NCBI RefSeq assembly: GCF_020253525.1
Contig: NZ_JADCBK010000058.1
Span: 1 to 43,655 of the forward strand
Length of the DNA: 43,655 nt
Direction of reading: 5' to 3'
DNA from: Aquidulcibacter sp.
GTDB taxonomy: Bacteria; Pseudomonadota; Alphaproteobacteria; Caulobacterales; Aquidulcibacteraceae
Under the pieces are notes generated by a model, which worked only from the letters and a program-made list of their open reading frames with translations, was not told the DNA's origin and made no database searches. The position numbers and the translations under genes are program-made. The number at the start of each line of letters is the position of its first letter. The stretch's first letter is position 1. Positions 1-8,419 of this stretch are shown here, one piece after another.

Positions 1-2174
1 CCGAAAGTAGCCCCAGCAAAAGAATAGCCACCTACTTTATAACGCTCATCGGTCAGGTTGCGGCCGGTTAGCGCCAGACGGAACACACCATCCTCGCTAT
101 TCCAGCCGATGCCTGCATCAACCAAGGTGACAGGGTCCAATTGGTCCAACAGAGGATTGACGAATTCAAACATGCTGTATTCGCTGCGGTAGGAAGCCGA
201 TAAGGTCGCATCCAAAGACCCCATCGTTCCCAAGTCACGCTTGTAATTGAACGCGACATTGCCATTCCACTCTGGGGTATTTTGGAATACGGCTGTTGGA
301 GCCAAGTTGATGGGTGTCAGGACCCCACTTACCAAAGTGAAGCTTCGGAACTCATTGAACTTAGCATCGGTATAGCCAAGGCCAAATGTCATCGACAGAT
401 TGTCTGTGAAGCGTGCCCCACCTTCCAGCTCAAAGCCTTGAATGGTGGACGAACCAGCATTGTCAACAAAGCTGGCAATACCGGCTGCAACCGTGGGTTC
501 TTGGCGGGTGATCTGTTGGCCTTCATATTCGGCACGGAAGAGGGCAGCAGCAAAATTAGCCCGTCCTTCAAACAGGCTACCCTTGAGCCCCACTTCGTAG
601 GAGTTCACATATTCAGGCTTATAGCCTTCAACCGTTTTGGGCGTCAGGATTGCATCACCGCGCATATCAAAGCCGCCCGATTTAAAGCCTTCTGAATAGG
701 CAGCATAAGCGGTAAGGGCGTCGCTAAATTCATAAGAGACACTCACACGTGGGCTGAAATCGTTGAAGTCCCTCGAGTTGGTGTAATTGGACCGTAAAAG
801 CCCCGCGATGGCAGAATTATTGCCAAAGAGCGGGGAACCAAGCCCAGTGAAATTCTGCCGATAAACTTGGCCAGTGCGAGAATCTTCGGTGTAACGCCCA
901 CCAACAGAGATCGACAGCGCGTCAGTAATATCAAAGGAGAAGTCCCCATAAGCCGCATAGCTTTCGGTCTTGACCTTGCCCGATGTTGCAATGGTCAGGC
1001 TGGCGATGCCAACAATGGTATCAAAGGCACCGGAGGCTTCTGCGTCCAAATAATAGAGGCCAAACACGCCATTCAATCTCTCGCCCGAAACAAGCAATTG
1101 CAATTCTTGGCTGAATTGCTTGTCATCATAGCGAGCAGGCACATCGAGCGCTTTCGCCTGATTGGTATCAAAGTCAATCAGACTTTGGCTTGCGCCTTCG
1201 CGGCTTGCAGAGATTGACTTGACGGTGAAGCGGTCATTGATTTTCCATTCGCCCGTCAAAGACCAACCGGAATTCTCGACCTTATTGGCGCTCCCAATGC
1301 CGGCGTCGGTGTCATAGACATTTGGAAGGATCGCGGCACCGGCTGTTAGACCTGCCCCAGCAGCTTCCCGGTGACCATGCTTGGCGTTTGAATCATCTGT
1401 GACCTTGTCATAGGCAAAGCGGAAAAAGAGGTCCTCGCTCGGTTCCCACTCCGCGCTCACACGGCCGGCAAAAACATCCTTGTTATAGTGCTCAGCGCCG
1501 GTCGTGATGTTTTTGCCAAAGCCGTCACGCTGATAGCGCGCTAAAGCGCCGCCAACGCGGAAGGTGTCGGACACAGGCGTTGAGGCGCTGACGATCGCAT
1601 CAATCTGACCGTAGCTGCCCATATTCAGACGTGTGCTCAAAGCAGGCTTCGCGGAAAGTTTGCGGGTCACATATTTGATCGCACCGCCGATCGTGTTGCG
1701 TCCATAAAGCGTGCCCTGAGGACCGCGCAAAACTTCGATGCGATTGATGTCAAAGATGTCAAGAACGGCACCTTGCGGGCGAGCAATGTAAACATCATCA
1801 ACATAGAGACCTACGCCGGGCTCGAAGCCCCACAAGGGGTCTTGCTGGCCAACGCCGCGAATGAAGGCAATCAAGGTTGAGTTTGAACCACGGGCGACTT
1901 GAACAGTGGCATTCGGAGCCGTCTGCTGCAGCACTGTGATGTCTGGAGCACCCGTTGCTTCCAAAGATGCTGCGCTCAAAGATGTCACAGAGATGGGAAC
2001 GTCTTGCAGCGCTTCATCGCGACGGCGCGCGGTAACAACAACAACCTCGGCGGCTTCATCGCTGGGTGTAGCTGTGGTGGTTTGCGCAAGGGCCGGGCTG
2101 ATAAAACCAACACTGGTCAACGCGCTGGCGCTGAGGAGCAAGCTTGTAAAGGTCTTGATGGCTGTTTTTTTCAT
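1..2174 (-). CDS. TonB-dependent outer-membrane receptor (partial, runs off left edge)
   Basis: Outer-membrane active-transport receptor, energised by TonB-ExbBD. At least 724 codons are open from the ATG at 2174 with no stop before the window edge, so the C-terminal barrel end is missing. An N-terminal signal peptide (MKKTAIKTF, hydrophobic stretch, cleavage near ALAQ) is followed by a TonB-box-like AEVVVVTARRR, a plug domain (RIEVLRGPQGTLYGRNTIGGA) and beta-barrel repeats ending in NLTDERYKVGGYSF. A strong ribosome binding site, GGAGG, lies 8 bases before the ATG. The hydrolase stop at 2194 is only 19 bases upstream, so the two genes are probably co-transcribed. The ARRRDEALQDVPISV segment is typical of the large receptor family common in sphingomonads and caulobacters; substrate is not predictable from sequence. 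Confidence 0.95.
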   Translation of the reverse strand, partial: MKKTAIKTFTSLLLSASALTSVGFISPALAQTTTATPSDEAAEVVVVTARRRDEALQDVPISVTSLSAASLEATGAPDITVLQQTAPNATVQVARGSNSTLIAFIRGVGQQDPLWGFEPGVGLYVDDVYIARPQGAVLDIFDINRIEVLRGPQGTLYGRNTIGGAIKYVTRKLSAKPALSTRLNMGSYGQIDAIVSASTPVSDTFRVGGALARYQRDGFGKNITTGAEHYNKDVFAGRVSAEWEPSEDLFFRFAYDKVTDDSNAKHGHREAAGAGLTAGAAILPNVYDTDAGIGSANKVENSGWSLTGEWKINDRFTVKSISASREGASQSLIDFDTNQAKALDVPARYDDKQFSQELQLLVSGERLNGVFGLYYLDAEASGAFDTIVGIASLTIATSGKVKTESYAAYGDFSFDITDALSISVGGRYTEDSRTGQVYRQNFTGLGSPLFGNNSAIAGLLRSNYTNSRDFNDFSPRVSVSYEFSDALTAYAAYSEGFKSGGFDMRGDAILTPKTVEGYKPEYVNSYEVGLKGSLFEGRANFAAALFRAEYEGQQITRQEPTVAAGIASFVDNAGSSTIQGFELEGGARFTDNLSMTFGLGYTDAKFNEFRSFTLVSGVLTPINLAPTAVFQNTPEWNGNVAFNYKRDLGTMGSLDATLSASYRSEYSMFEFVNPLLDQLDPVTLVDAGIGWNSEDGVFRLALTGRNLTDERYKVGGYSFAGATF

Positions 2175-2193
2175 GGTCAGTTCCTCCGGGTTT

Positions 2194-3081
2194 TTATGGG
2201 GCAGAAAGGGAGTGGCAAAGTTCAAGGGCTGAGGGTGGCTGGTTTAGGAAGTCCAGAAGGGTGGCATTAAACGCATCAGGATCTTCAAGATGAGGTGCAT
2301 GGCCAACTCGATCCAGCACGATGGCCCGACCGTTTGGCATCAGACGGGCGATCTCGTTACCGACTGTTTGAGGATACAGCGCGCTGCGCCCACCTTGGAT
2401 GGCGAGAGCTGGTATGTGAGTTTTGGCGAGATCCGCACGCGCATCAAACTGCATCAGAGAGAGCCAGGCACTTGAGGCAGAGTCAGGGTCGGCTTGCGCC
2501 GCAAGGGCGGCAAGCGCCATGCGAACCTCTTCATTCGGCTCGGCTAAAATCCGATCAAGAAACAAATCACAATAGCCAGACCAATCATTGCGCATGGCTT
2601 GCACGGCCAACTCAATGCTTTGCCGCGTCATGCCGCTGGATAAGGGAAATGACCAGCCATCCTCCGGCGCGACACGCGGTGACATGTCGATACTGACCAG
2701 CGCCCTAAGCCTAGATGGATTTACTGCCGCCGCATGCCAAGCAACACTTGCCCCCATAGACCAGCCAATCAATGTCACATCGGCTAAATCCAATGCGAGG
2801 ATCAAATCTTGAACTAAGTCCGCCATAGATTCGATGGTTGGCGCGGCCCTCGACACCGCGCTATCGCCAAAGCCTGGCAAGTCAGGCGCAATTATTTCAA
2901 AGCCGTGATCAATCAGTGCGAGTTGTGGCGCAAAAGATAATCCCCCCATGGCCCAGCCATGAATGCACAGCAATGGACGTCCACTACCTGCTCGATGAAC
3001 CGAGATGGTTTCGCCCCCAAGCGGCAAAGCATCATGGTTGCCATTAAAGGCCGCCCATGCTTGGTCGAAGACGGATTGCAT
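2194..3081 (-). CDS. alpha/beta hydrolase
   Basis: Alpha/beta-hydrolase-fold enzyme, likely an esterase or related hydrolase acting on a small ester or acyl substrate. Seen: oxyanion-hole HGWAMGG, nucleophile elbow GWSMGA (Ser), and a C-terminal DRVGHAPHLEDP with the catalytic His. Family length is about 260-300 residues; from the ATG at 3081 it has 295. The frame stays open to an ATG at 3174, but that start has no Shine-Dalgarno sequence and would leave only 10 bases to the divergent TetR gene. A TTG at 3087 with GGGAGG nine bases upstream is another good start. It sits directly upstream of the TonB receptor, which suggests that it processes what the receptor imports (inference). The TetR regulator next door is the likely controller. 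Confidence 0.9.
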   Translation of the reverse strand: MQSVFDQAWAAFNGNHDALPLGGETISVHRAGSGRPLLCIHGWAMGGLSFAPQLALIDHGFEIIAPDLPGFGDSAVSRAAPTIESMADLVQDLILALDLADVTLIGWSMGASVAWHAAAVNPSRLRALVSIDMSPRVAPEDGWSFPLSSGMTRQSIELAVQAMRNDWSGYCDLFLDRILAEPNEEVRMALAALAAQADPDSASSAWLSLMQFDARADLAKTHIPALAIQGGRSALYPQTVGNEIARLMPNGRAIVLDRVGHAPHLEDPDAFNATLLDFLNQPPSALELCHSLSAP

Positions 3082-3184
3082 CTCCAATGGCTCGTGCCTC
3101 CCCTCAGCTAGTGATAGACTCACAGCGTCTGTCCAGATCAAATCGGGACTTGTTCTTTCTCTAACTCGTGGCATAAGTTGAAAT

Positions 3185-3823
3185 ATGAATCAACATTCAA
3201 TTTTGAGATCGCAGAACTCTGAGACCGGCCCAAAAACGCCAAAGACCCGGAAGGGCTTGGCGACAAAGGCAAAACTATTGGAGGCCGCGGAAGCTGAATT
3301 CGGTGAACGCGGCTATCACGATGGTTCAATTGTCGAGATTACGCGCCGCGCAGGTGTTGGCCTTGGCACTTTCTATGTTTATTTCGAATCGAAAGAGGCG
3401 GTTTTCCGCGCCCTCGTCACACATATGGGCCACGAGACGCGGGCCCACATTGCGCGTCAAGTGGAGCAGGCTGCAGATCGGTTGAGCGCTGAGCGGATCG
3501 GTATGCGAGCCTTTTTCGAGTTCGCCCGCTCCCATCGCAACCTATATAAGATTGTGATGGAATCCCAATTTGTCGCCGAAGATAGCTACCGCGCTTATTA
3601 CGATACATTTGCAGAAGGGTATCGGCGGAACCTGCAAGCAGCCGTTGACCGAGGAGAAATTAGGCCAGGGGATGCGGATATTCGTGCATGGTCTCTGATC
3701 GGTCTGTCTGTGTTCTTGGGGATGCGTTATGCGATTTGGGACGAGACTGCCGACCTTGAGCCCGTGGTCGACGCAGCGCTGGATATGATTGAACGCGGTC
3801 TCTCTTTGGGCCCAAAGCCATGA
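3185..3823 (+). CDS. TetR/AcrR family transcriptional regulator
   Basis: DNA-binding regulator of 212 residues. The N-terminal TetR helix-turn-helix spans about residues 25-70 (KAKLLEAAEAEFGERGYHD, then GVGLGTFYVYFESKEAVF), and the C-terminal half is a ligand-binding domain that also mediates dimerisation. It is divergent from the hydrolase and its stop overlaps the start of the acyl-CoA ligase by 4 bases (ATGA), so it leads the ligase-MaoC operon. By family rule it probably represses both divergent units until a ligand, perhaps an acyl-CoA or the imported compound, binds (inference). No clear Shine-Dalgarno is visible before the ATG; translation may be near-leaderless. Confidence 0.92.
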   Translation: MNQHSILRSQNSETGPKTPKTRKGLATKAKLLEAAEAEFGERGYHDGSIVEITRRAGVGLGTFYVYFESKEAVFRALVTHMGHETRAHIARQVEQAADRLSAERIGMRAFFEFARSHRNLYKIVMESQFVAEDSYRAYYDTFAEGYRRNLQAAVDRGEIRPGDADIRAWSLIGLSVFLGMRYAIWDETADLEPVVDAALDMIERGLSLGPKP

Positions 3824-5313
3824 AATATATGACCAATCTGTTGGCGCGGCGGGCAGCTCTAACGCCAAACCGGCCTGCCATGACGGAATTAGTTGGTGGC
3901 CAAACCCAAACTTACAGCGCCATGCAGGAGCGGGTTCTACGACTGGCCACAGTGTTAAAGGCGCATGGTGCTGCCGAGGGTGCCCGTGTCGCCATACTTT
4001 GCCGAAATCGCATCGCCTTTTTTGAAGTTTTATTTGCAGCAGCCAATACAGGCGCGATCGTCACCCCGCTCAACTGGCGCGCGCCTTTGCCAGAGCTTGC
4101 CCCGTTGGTGGCTGCAGCCTCACCTGTGCTGATGTTTTGTGGGACCGAAGATGCGGAGGTCGCGGGTGCTTTGGCAGTTAACTCGGGCGCAAAGCTGATC
4201 GACTTCGACGACGACTATGAAGAATTACTCCAGAAGGCCAATCCGTCTCAAGCACGCCGCCACTGGCCCTTTGATGATATCTGGTATTTGCTCTACACCT
4301 CTGGAACTACCGGTCAGCCAAAGGCGGTGATCCAGACCTATGGCATGGCGCATGTAAATGCCGTCAATCTTGGTCAGGCCATCGATCTGCAGAGCAGCGA
4401 TGTCACCCTGAACTTTTTGCCTCTGTTCCATACAGCTGGCATCAATCTGCATACGTTGCCGACCTTGTTTGCGGGTGGGCATGTCCTAATCCTGCCGGGT
4501 TTTGAGGCAGACCCGGTTATGAACCTCTTGGCGGAAGGCCGTATCACCACCTTCTTTGGGGTGCCGGCCATTTATCAGGCATTGAGCCTCCATCCAGAAT
4601 TTACACAAGTGAAACTCGATAGGGTGCGCCATTGGGGGTGTGGTGGCGCGCCCCTCGCCGATACATTAGTGCACGAATTTGCCCACCGCGGTGCCAAGGT
4701 CGCCAATGGCATGGGCATGACCGAGACTGGCCCCACGGTGTTTCTCGCAGACCCCGAAACCGCGACTCAAAAGATCGGCTCAGTTGGCAAGCCCCAGATT
4801 CTATGTGAAGCGCGCCTTGTTGGCGCAGAAGGCAACGATGTCGCGATCGGGGAGACGGGAGAATTGTGGTTAAGTGGCCCGGGGATCACACCAGGCTACT
4901 GGGGTAATGCCGAGGCGACTGCTTCAGCTATAACGCCGGATGGTTGGCTCAAAACTGGCGACCTCGCTCGTCAAGATGAAGACGGCTGCTTCTATATCGT
5001 GGGTCGCCTAAAGGAGATGTATATTTCAGGGGCGGAGAATGTTTATCCAGCCGAAGTCGAAAATGTGCTCGCACGTCATCCTGCCATACTCGAAGCTGCG
5101 GTTCTAGGAGTTGCAGATGCGCGTTGGGGCGAAGTTGGTCATGCCTTCATTCTCTTGCGTTCCACTTATGACGCGCCTGAAGTTTCAGACATTCAAGCTT
5201 GGTGTCGGGCCCAGTTGGCAGCTTTCAAAGTGCCGAAATATGTTACTTTCGTTCACGAGTTTCCCCGCACCCCAGCGGGCAAAATTCAAAAGCATTTGAT
5301 CCACCGTCCATGA
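3820..5313 (+). CDS. AMP-dependent acyl-CoA synthetase/ligase
   Basis: Class I adenylate-forming enzyme, 497 residues, predicted to activate a carboxylic acid with ATP and then thioesterify it to CoA. Seen: P-loop-like YTSGTTGQPK (about residues 159-168), the GMTETGP motif, the hinge region TGDLARQDEDGCFYIVGR, the EMYISGAENVYPAEVE segment, and the C-terminal PAGKIQK with the catalytic lysine. These are the features of fatty-acyl or aryl-acid CoA ligases. Starts with an ATGA overlap on the TetR stop; another ATG lies three codons in. The MaoC gene follows with another ATGA overlap, so regulator, ligase and dehydratase are translationally coupled. Exact acid substrate cannot be read from sequence. 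Confidence 0.93.
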   Translation: MKYMTNLLARRAALTPNRPAMTELVGGQTQTYSAMQERVLRLATVLKAHGAAEGARVAILCRNRIAFFEVLFAAANTGAIVTPLNWRAPLPELAPLVAAASPVLMFCGTEDAEVAGALAVNSGAKLIDFDDDYEELLQKANPSQARRHWPFDDIWYLLYTSGTTGQPKAVIQTYGMAHVNAVNLGQAIDLQSSDVTLNFLPLFHTAGINLHTLPTLFAGGHVLILPGFEADPVMNLLAEGRITTFFGVPAIYQALSLHPEFTQVKLDRVRHWGCGGAPLADTLVHEFAHRGAKVANGMGMTETGPTVFLADPETATQKIGSVGKPQILCEARLVGAEGNDVAIGETGELWLSGPGITPGYWGNAEATASAITPDGWLKTGDLARQDEDGCFYIVGRLKEMYISGAENVYPAEVENVLARHPAILEAAVLGVADARWGEVGHAFILLRSTYDAPEVSDIQAWCRAQLAAFKVPKYVTFVHEFPRTPAGKIQKHLIHRP

Positions 5314-6059
5314 TTTTGACGCCTAATCAAGCCGACCTAAACCTGTTTGCAAAACTATCGGGCGATGCAAATCCTATTCATGTCGATCCAGCGTTTGCGG
5401 CGACCAGTGGATTTGGACGGACTGTCGCGCATGGTGCGATGTTAACGGCTTGGCTGGTTCGGGCTGCTGGGATAACGGATGCGCCAAGATCAACCTCTGC
5501 CATGTTTCCAGCCCCTGCCTTTGCGGGTGAAGCACTAGAAGTCGGCTTTGATGGTGAAGCATGGCAGCTTAGTCGGCGGCAAGATGGTGTGGTTGTCTGC
5601 CGACTTTTGATTAATGCGCATGTTCCGTCCGTGGAAGCCTCATTGATAATACATGAGCCTAATCTGCCGCTAAAGGTTGGCATGGTGCGTTTCAGTGAAA
5701 CACACCCTTCAAAAGAAGCGTTTGAAGCGCTGAAAGACTTACAGGCTCGCGCAGGGGAAAGCCCTTTAGGGGCAGACGTTGCAGAACTATTGGCTGGGCA
5801 AGCCTTTATGCTGGGTCAAATTTCAACCTTGCTTGGGATGGAGCTACCAGGGCAGGGGACCAATTATCTCAAACAGGAGACATGCTGGCTTGGCAGCGTG
5901 AAGCCCGGTGAAAAGCTGCGCGCTGAAGTGGCGATAACGCGTCTGCGTCCTGAGAAGGCTTTGGTTGATCTGCAGACTCAAGTTCGAAATCTGCAAGGGG
6001 ATGTCTTGGCGCAAGGTCGCGCGCTGGTTTCAGCCCGCGACGTCAACGGTGCCTTTTGA
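5310..6059 (+). CDS. MaoC-like double-hotdog dehydratase/hydratase
   Basis: 249 residues from the ATG at 5310, which overlaps the ligase stop (ATGA). The N-terminal hotdog contains FAKLSGDANPIHVD, with the hydratase-type Asp19/His24 pair, and VAHGAML. The C-terminal half looks like a second hotdog (LGMELPGQGTNYL, then a beta-rich stretch with SVKPGEKLRAEVAITRLRPEK). Proteins of this class hydrate or dehydrate acyl-CoA thioesters, which fits the preceding ligase: acid to acyl-CoA to hydroxyacyl-CoA or the reverse (inference). The open frame extends upstream to 5199 inside the ligase gene, but the coupled ATG is far more natural. The 3' end overlaps the convergent phosphoesterase gene by 30 bases. 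Confidence 0.88.
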   Translation: MILTPNQADLNLFAKLSGDANPIHVDPAFAATSGFGRTVAHGAMLTAWLVRAAGITDAPRSTSAMFPAPAFAGEALEVGFDGEAWQLSRRQDGVVVCRLLINAHVPSVEASLIIHEPNLPLKVGMVRFSETHPSKEAFEALKDLQARAGESPLGADVAELLAGQAFMLGQISTLLGMELPGQGTNYLKQETCWLGSVKPGEKLRAEVAITRLRPEKALVDLQTQVRNLQGDVLAQGRALVSARDVNGAF

Positions 6060-6821
6060 CGGTTCGGTGACTTCGTGGAACGAGCCTTCTTGATAACGCC
6101 ATATTGTGCGTGTGATTATCGGATCGTTTGATCCCAGACGCAGCACGCCAAATCCTGATCCAAAGCCGCGTTCGCGAGAGGAAGCTAAAGAAGGGACGGT
6201 CATCACGCGTAGGCCGCACATCAAAGGCCCAGTAACATCAAATGCTGCGTGAAGATGCCCACATAAAAGCACGTCGGGCTTGGTCTCGGTGAGATGTCGG
6301 GCGAAGACATCAACACCTCTAGGCTCGCTCGTTACACCGGCACCCCTTGGGGTTTCAGGGGGATGGTGCAAGGCCAAAATTTTATGGCGTGCGCGCGATC
6401 GACTCAATCGGCCTAACGCCTCGATCACGTTAGCTTGAGCGTAATCGCCTTGCGACCAATCCATTCGCCATTGCAGGCCCCTCGCACTATTGGCGGCTTC
6501 AATATGCACAGAGGCGTCCCCAGATTGCCAACTAGATAGAAGGCCCAGTCGATCAAATCGGCTGAAAGGGTCTAAGAGACGCAGCGCAAGGTTAAACATC
6601 GGCGTATCATGATTGCCTGGGCAGCCGATGATTGGGGCTTTGATCGTTTCGAACCAGGCTGCAGCTAGCGCAAATTCGTCACGCTTGCCTTCTTGTGTCA
6701 CGTCACCCGTAACGATGACACAGGCCGGCCCAATCTCTGAGATGGCCACACTTGCCGCCCTTAGTTTATCCGGACTTGCATCGCCAAAATGAATATCACT
6801 GATATGGACGAGGGTAGTCAT
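6030..6821 (-). CDS. calcineurin-like metallophosphoesterase
   Basis: 263 residues. All the dinuclear-metal motifs are present in order: HISDIHFG (D9 and H11), VTGDVTQEG, CPGNHDTP and CGHLHAAF, plus a middle histidine segment LALHHPPETP. This is the cytosolic CpdA/Icc-like branch of phosphodiesterases, which may act on cyclic nucleotides or other phosphodiesters. The ATG at 6821 is preferred over an in-frame GTG at 6833. It lies 31 bases downstream of the lipid-kinase gene in the same direction, so the two are probably co-transcribed. The tail overlaps the convergent MaoC gene by 30 bases. Confidence 0.92.
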   Translation of the reverse strand: MTTLVHISDIHFGDASPDKLRAASVAISEIGPACVIVTGDVTQEGKRDEFALAAAWFETIKAPIIGCPGNHDTPMFNLALRLLDPFSRFDRLGLLSSWQSGDASVHIEAANSARGLQWRMDWSQGDYAQANVIEALGRLSRSRARHKILALHHPPETPRGAGVTSEPRGVDVFARHLTETKPDVLLCGHLHAAFDVTGPLMCGLRVMTVPSLASSRERGFGSGFGVLRLGSNDPIITRTIWRYQEGSFHEVTEPSKGTVDVAG

Positions 6822-6852
6822 CGAGCGTTTCACGTCCCAAAGCGCTTACCCT

Positions 6853-7839
6853 TTAACACTCAAAAGCTGTCCTTGTAGAGAGGACGAGTGCAGCTCGTTG
6901 GACGGCTCGCAGGTGGACACAGTGACCAAAACTACGCCTTTCGCCATCAACAAGACCGACGATTTCTTCCCCGTCAAACTCAATTGTCTTTTCAGTCACA
7001 ATATGGGCTTGTGCATAGTCTAGACGGCGCCACCGGCGCGCCAACACATGGGCTGCGAGCCATAAGGTGGAGCCGATCCCCTGCAGGCGGGCCTCCGCAA
7101 CTTCCAAGCCTGGCTGGTTAAACTCGTCGGGATTTTCTCCTAGGCCAAAAGCAGCATCGACAAAGGTGGGAGCAGCGATCACCACATCTCTGCTTTGCCC
7201 AGACTCTTGACTTGTCAGTTTCCCGGCAAACAAATCCCGCCTTAGTGATCGAAGCGCACTAAGTCCCTTCAAAACACCGTGGGACCGGATTGTCTCTCTC
7301 ATGTCTTGGAAGGCCATCCACGGACCAAACCCAGATGCTACCAAAAACGTATGTTCATTGGCTAGGCCGCCTGTTAACCAGACCGGCTTTGCTCGTGCAA
7401 AATCGCGAAGGATTTTGGTCAAATTGGCATGACCATGGACGCGAAAACATAAGCGGTTCAATGTGCCGCCAGGCAGGGGTAATGTTGGCACGTCGAGGCC
7501 CCGTAGAGCAAGCGCGACTGTGCGCGCCGATCCATCACCACCAAATACCCCGATGGATAGGACGCCGCTACGTGCCAAGCCCAAGGCCTTGTCTTGAAGT
7601 TCATGTCCAAAGCATCGGATCAAGGGCACTTGGTCTTGTAGACCCGCTGTCTTCAACGCCCTTCTCAGGCGCAAAAGACCAAAGAAGCGATATGCTCCGG
7701 CAGATACGTTGACAAGAATTGCAAGAGCCGGTGCGGCTTTTTTGGGGGCAAAATCAAATACATTGCCGGCCGTTGGCTCTCGAGAAATGACCTCGTTCAA
7801 TCTTGCACTGTTCGGCCTCGTTTCGAGGAGATCGGTCAT
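6853..7839 (-). CDS. diacylglycerol kinase family lipid kinase
   Basis: About 328 residues. The DAGK catalytic signature is visible: ILVNVSAGAYR near the N-terminus, VFGGDGSART (nucleotide-binding GGDG) and LPLPGGTLNRLC, which replaces the common PxGTxN. Family members phosphorylate diacylglycerol, sphingosine or similar lipids at the membrane. A TTG at 7851 would add four residues; the ATG at 7839 is preferred, though neither has a clear Shine-Dalgarno. Upstream lies a stretch with several stem-loops that may form its 5' leader. Co-transcription with the phosphoesterase downstream is likely. Confidence 0.85.
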   Translation of the reverse strand: MTDLLETRPNSARLNEVISREPTAGNVFDFAPKKAAPALAILVNVSAGAYRFFGLLRLRRALKTAGLQDQVPLIRCFGHELQDKALGLARSGVLSIGVFGGDGSARTVALALRGLDVPTLPLPGGTLNRLCFRVHGHANLTKILRDFARAKPVWLTGGLANEHTFLVASGFGPWMAFQDMRETIRSHGVLKGLSALRSLRRDLFAGKLTSQESGQSRDVVIAAPTFVDAAFGLGENPDEFNQPGLEVAEARLQGIGSTLWLAAHVLARRWRRLDYAQAHIVTEKTIEFDGEEIVGLVDGERRSFGHCVHLRAVQRAALVLSTRTAFEC

Positions 7840-7889
7840 TAATGGGCTCAATGGGGCAAATGGACGAGTTGAAGAAGAGGAGAAGGCGA

Positions 7890-8027
7890 CCCTTGCGTGA
7901 CAGAGGGGGGACGGTCTGCACGCAAGGGCCGGCAGGGTGAACAGTTGGGGCTGTTCTTGCCTAGGTTCACCCGCGGTAGGCAGCTTGGGGCGGATTGCCT
8001 ACCGATTTCGATCGGCCCTAAAGGCCG
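7890..8027 (-). other. tandem stem-loop region (possible structured 3' UTR or small RNA)
   Basis: Between the DUF465 gene and the lipid kinase, reading the minus strand, four stem-loops follow one another: (i) 8013-8017 with 8023-8027, the DUF465 stop codon lying in the loop; (ii) 7997-8003 with 7975-7981, 7 bp; (iii) 7965-7972 with 7935-7942, 8 bp, or a mutually exclusive 6-bp hairpin 7951-7956 with 7939-7944; (iv) 7919-7928 with 7890-7899, 10 bp plus an inner CAGA/TCTG extension. The loops of (ii) and (iii) share GCCCCAA and loop (iv) is CCGTCCCCCC on the minus strand. Pairings were read by eye from perfect inverted repeats; transcription and strand are inferred from the flanking minus-strand genes. 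Confidence 0.4.
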
Positions 8028-8218
8028 TGAGCGATCGCCCGTTCCGGGCGAGGTGCGGCGACGCCTGCCGCGACCAGCTGATCCTTAACCAACAGCTTTT
8101 GCCGCTTAAGCCGGGTTATTAATTCAGGCTCCGGGAAGGGCCGCTTGGCTAAGGCCGCCAACTCACTTTCGAGCCGGGAATGGTGGCTCTTAAGGGCTTC
8201 GATACGTCCTAATTTCAT
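8018..8218 (-). CDS. DUF465 (YdcH-family) small protein
   Basis: 66 residues starting MKLGRIEALKSHHSRLE. It has the DUF465 pattern: an N-terminal helix with a His-x-x-Leu-Glu core, a short linker with prolines (AKRPFPEPELI), then a basic helix LKRQKLLVKDQL. A long helical hairpin or coiled coil is expected; function is unknown. The ATG at 8218 has GAGGAG about 7 bases upstream, and the longer open frame back to 8386 is not conserved-looking. The gene lies between two stretches with strong potential RNA secondary structure, which is unusual for such a short reading frame. Confidence 0.85.
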   Translation of the reverse strand: MKLGRIEALKSHHSRLESELAALAKRPFPEPELITRLKRQKLLVKDQLVAAGVAAPRPERAIAHGL

Positions 8219-8293
8219 GTCATGCTCCTCTATGCTTATGCACGGCAGAGCCCTGAGGACGCAGAAGGGCGAAGGAATTGGGACCCTGACACC

Positions 8294-8400
8294 GCGCCTA
8301 ACTAAGGACTCCGGTGTGGCCGACATCGCAACCCGCAATCGGGTTGCCAGAGGGGCCCGGTCCACACAGTGAAAACATGGGGGCACTGCCCGCTAGGCGC
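8294..8400 (-). ncRNA. candidate rod-shaped structured RNA (6S-like architecture, unproven)
   Basis: The 200-base gap between the methyltransferase stop and the DUF465 start holds three nested perfect inverted repeats: GCGCCTA (8294-8300) with TAGGCGC (8394-8400), GTGTGG (8314-8319) with CCACAC (8362-8367), and GCAACCCG (8328-8335) with CGGGTTGC (8340-8347) around a CAAT loop. This gives a single long hairpin with an asymmetric central bubble of about 13 and 26 bases. On the minus strand one side of the bubble holds AGCGGGCAGTGCCCCC, which can fold locally. The outline resembles 6S RNA, but no covariance search was possible and strand is inferred from neighbours. It could also be a leader of the DUF465 gene. 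Confidence 0.3.
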
Positions 8401-8419
8401 AACCGACAAAGTTGTGACT

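Noticed and set aside
3186-3199. TGAAT-CAAC-ATTCA dyad at the tetR start
   Set aside because: Arms are only 5 bp and lie inside the coding start; too weak to call an operator, although the true operator should be close by.
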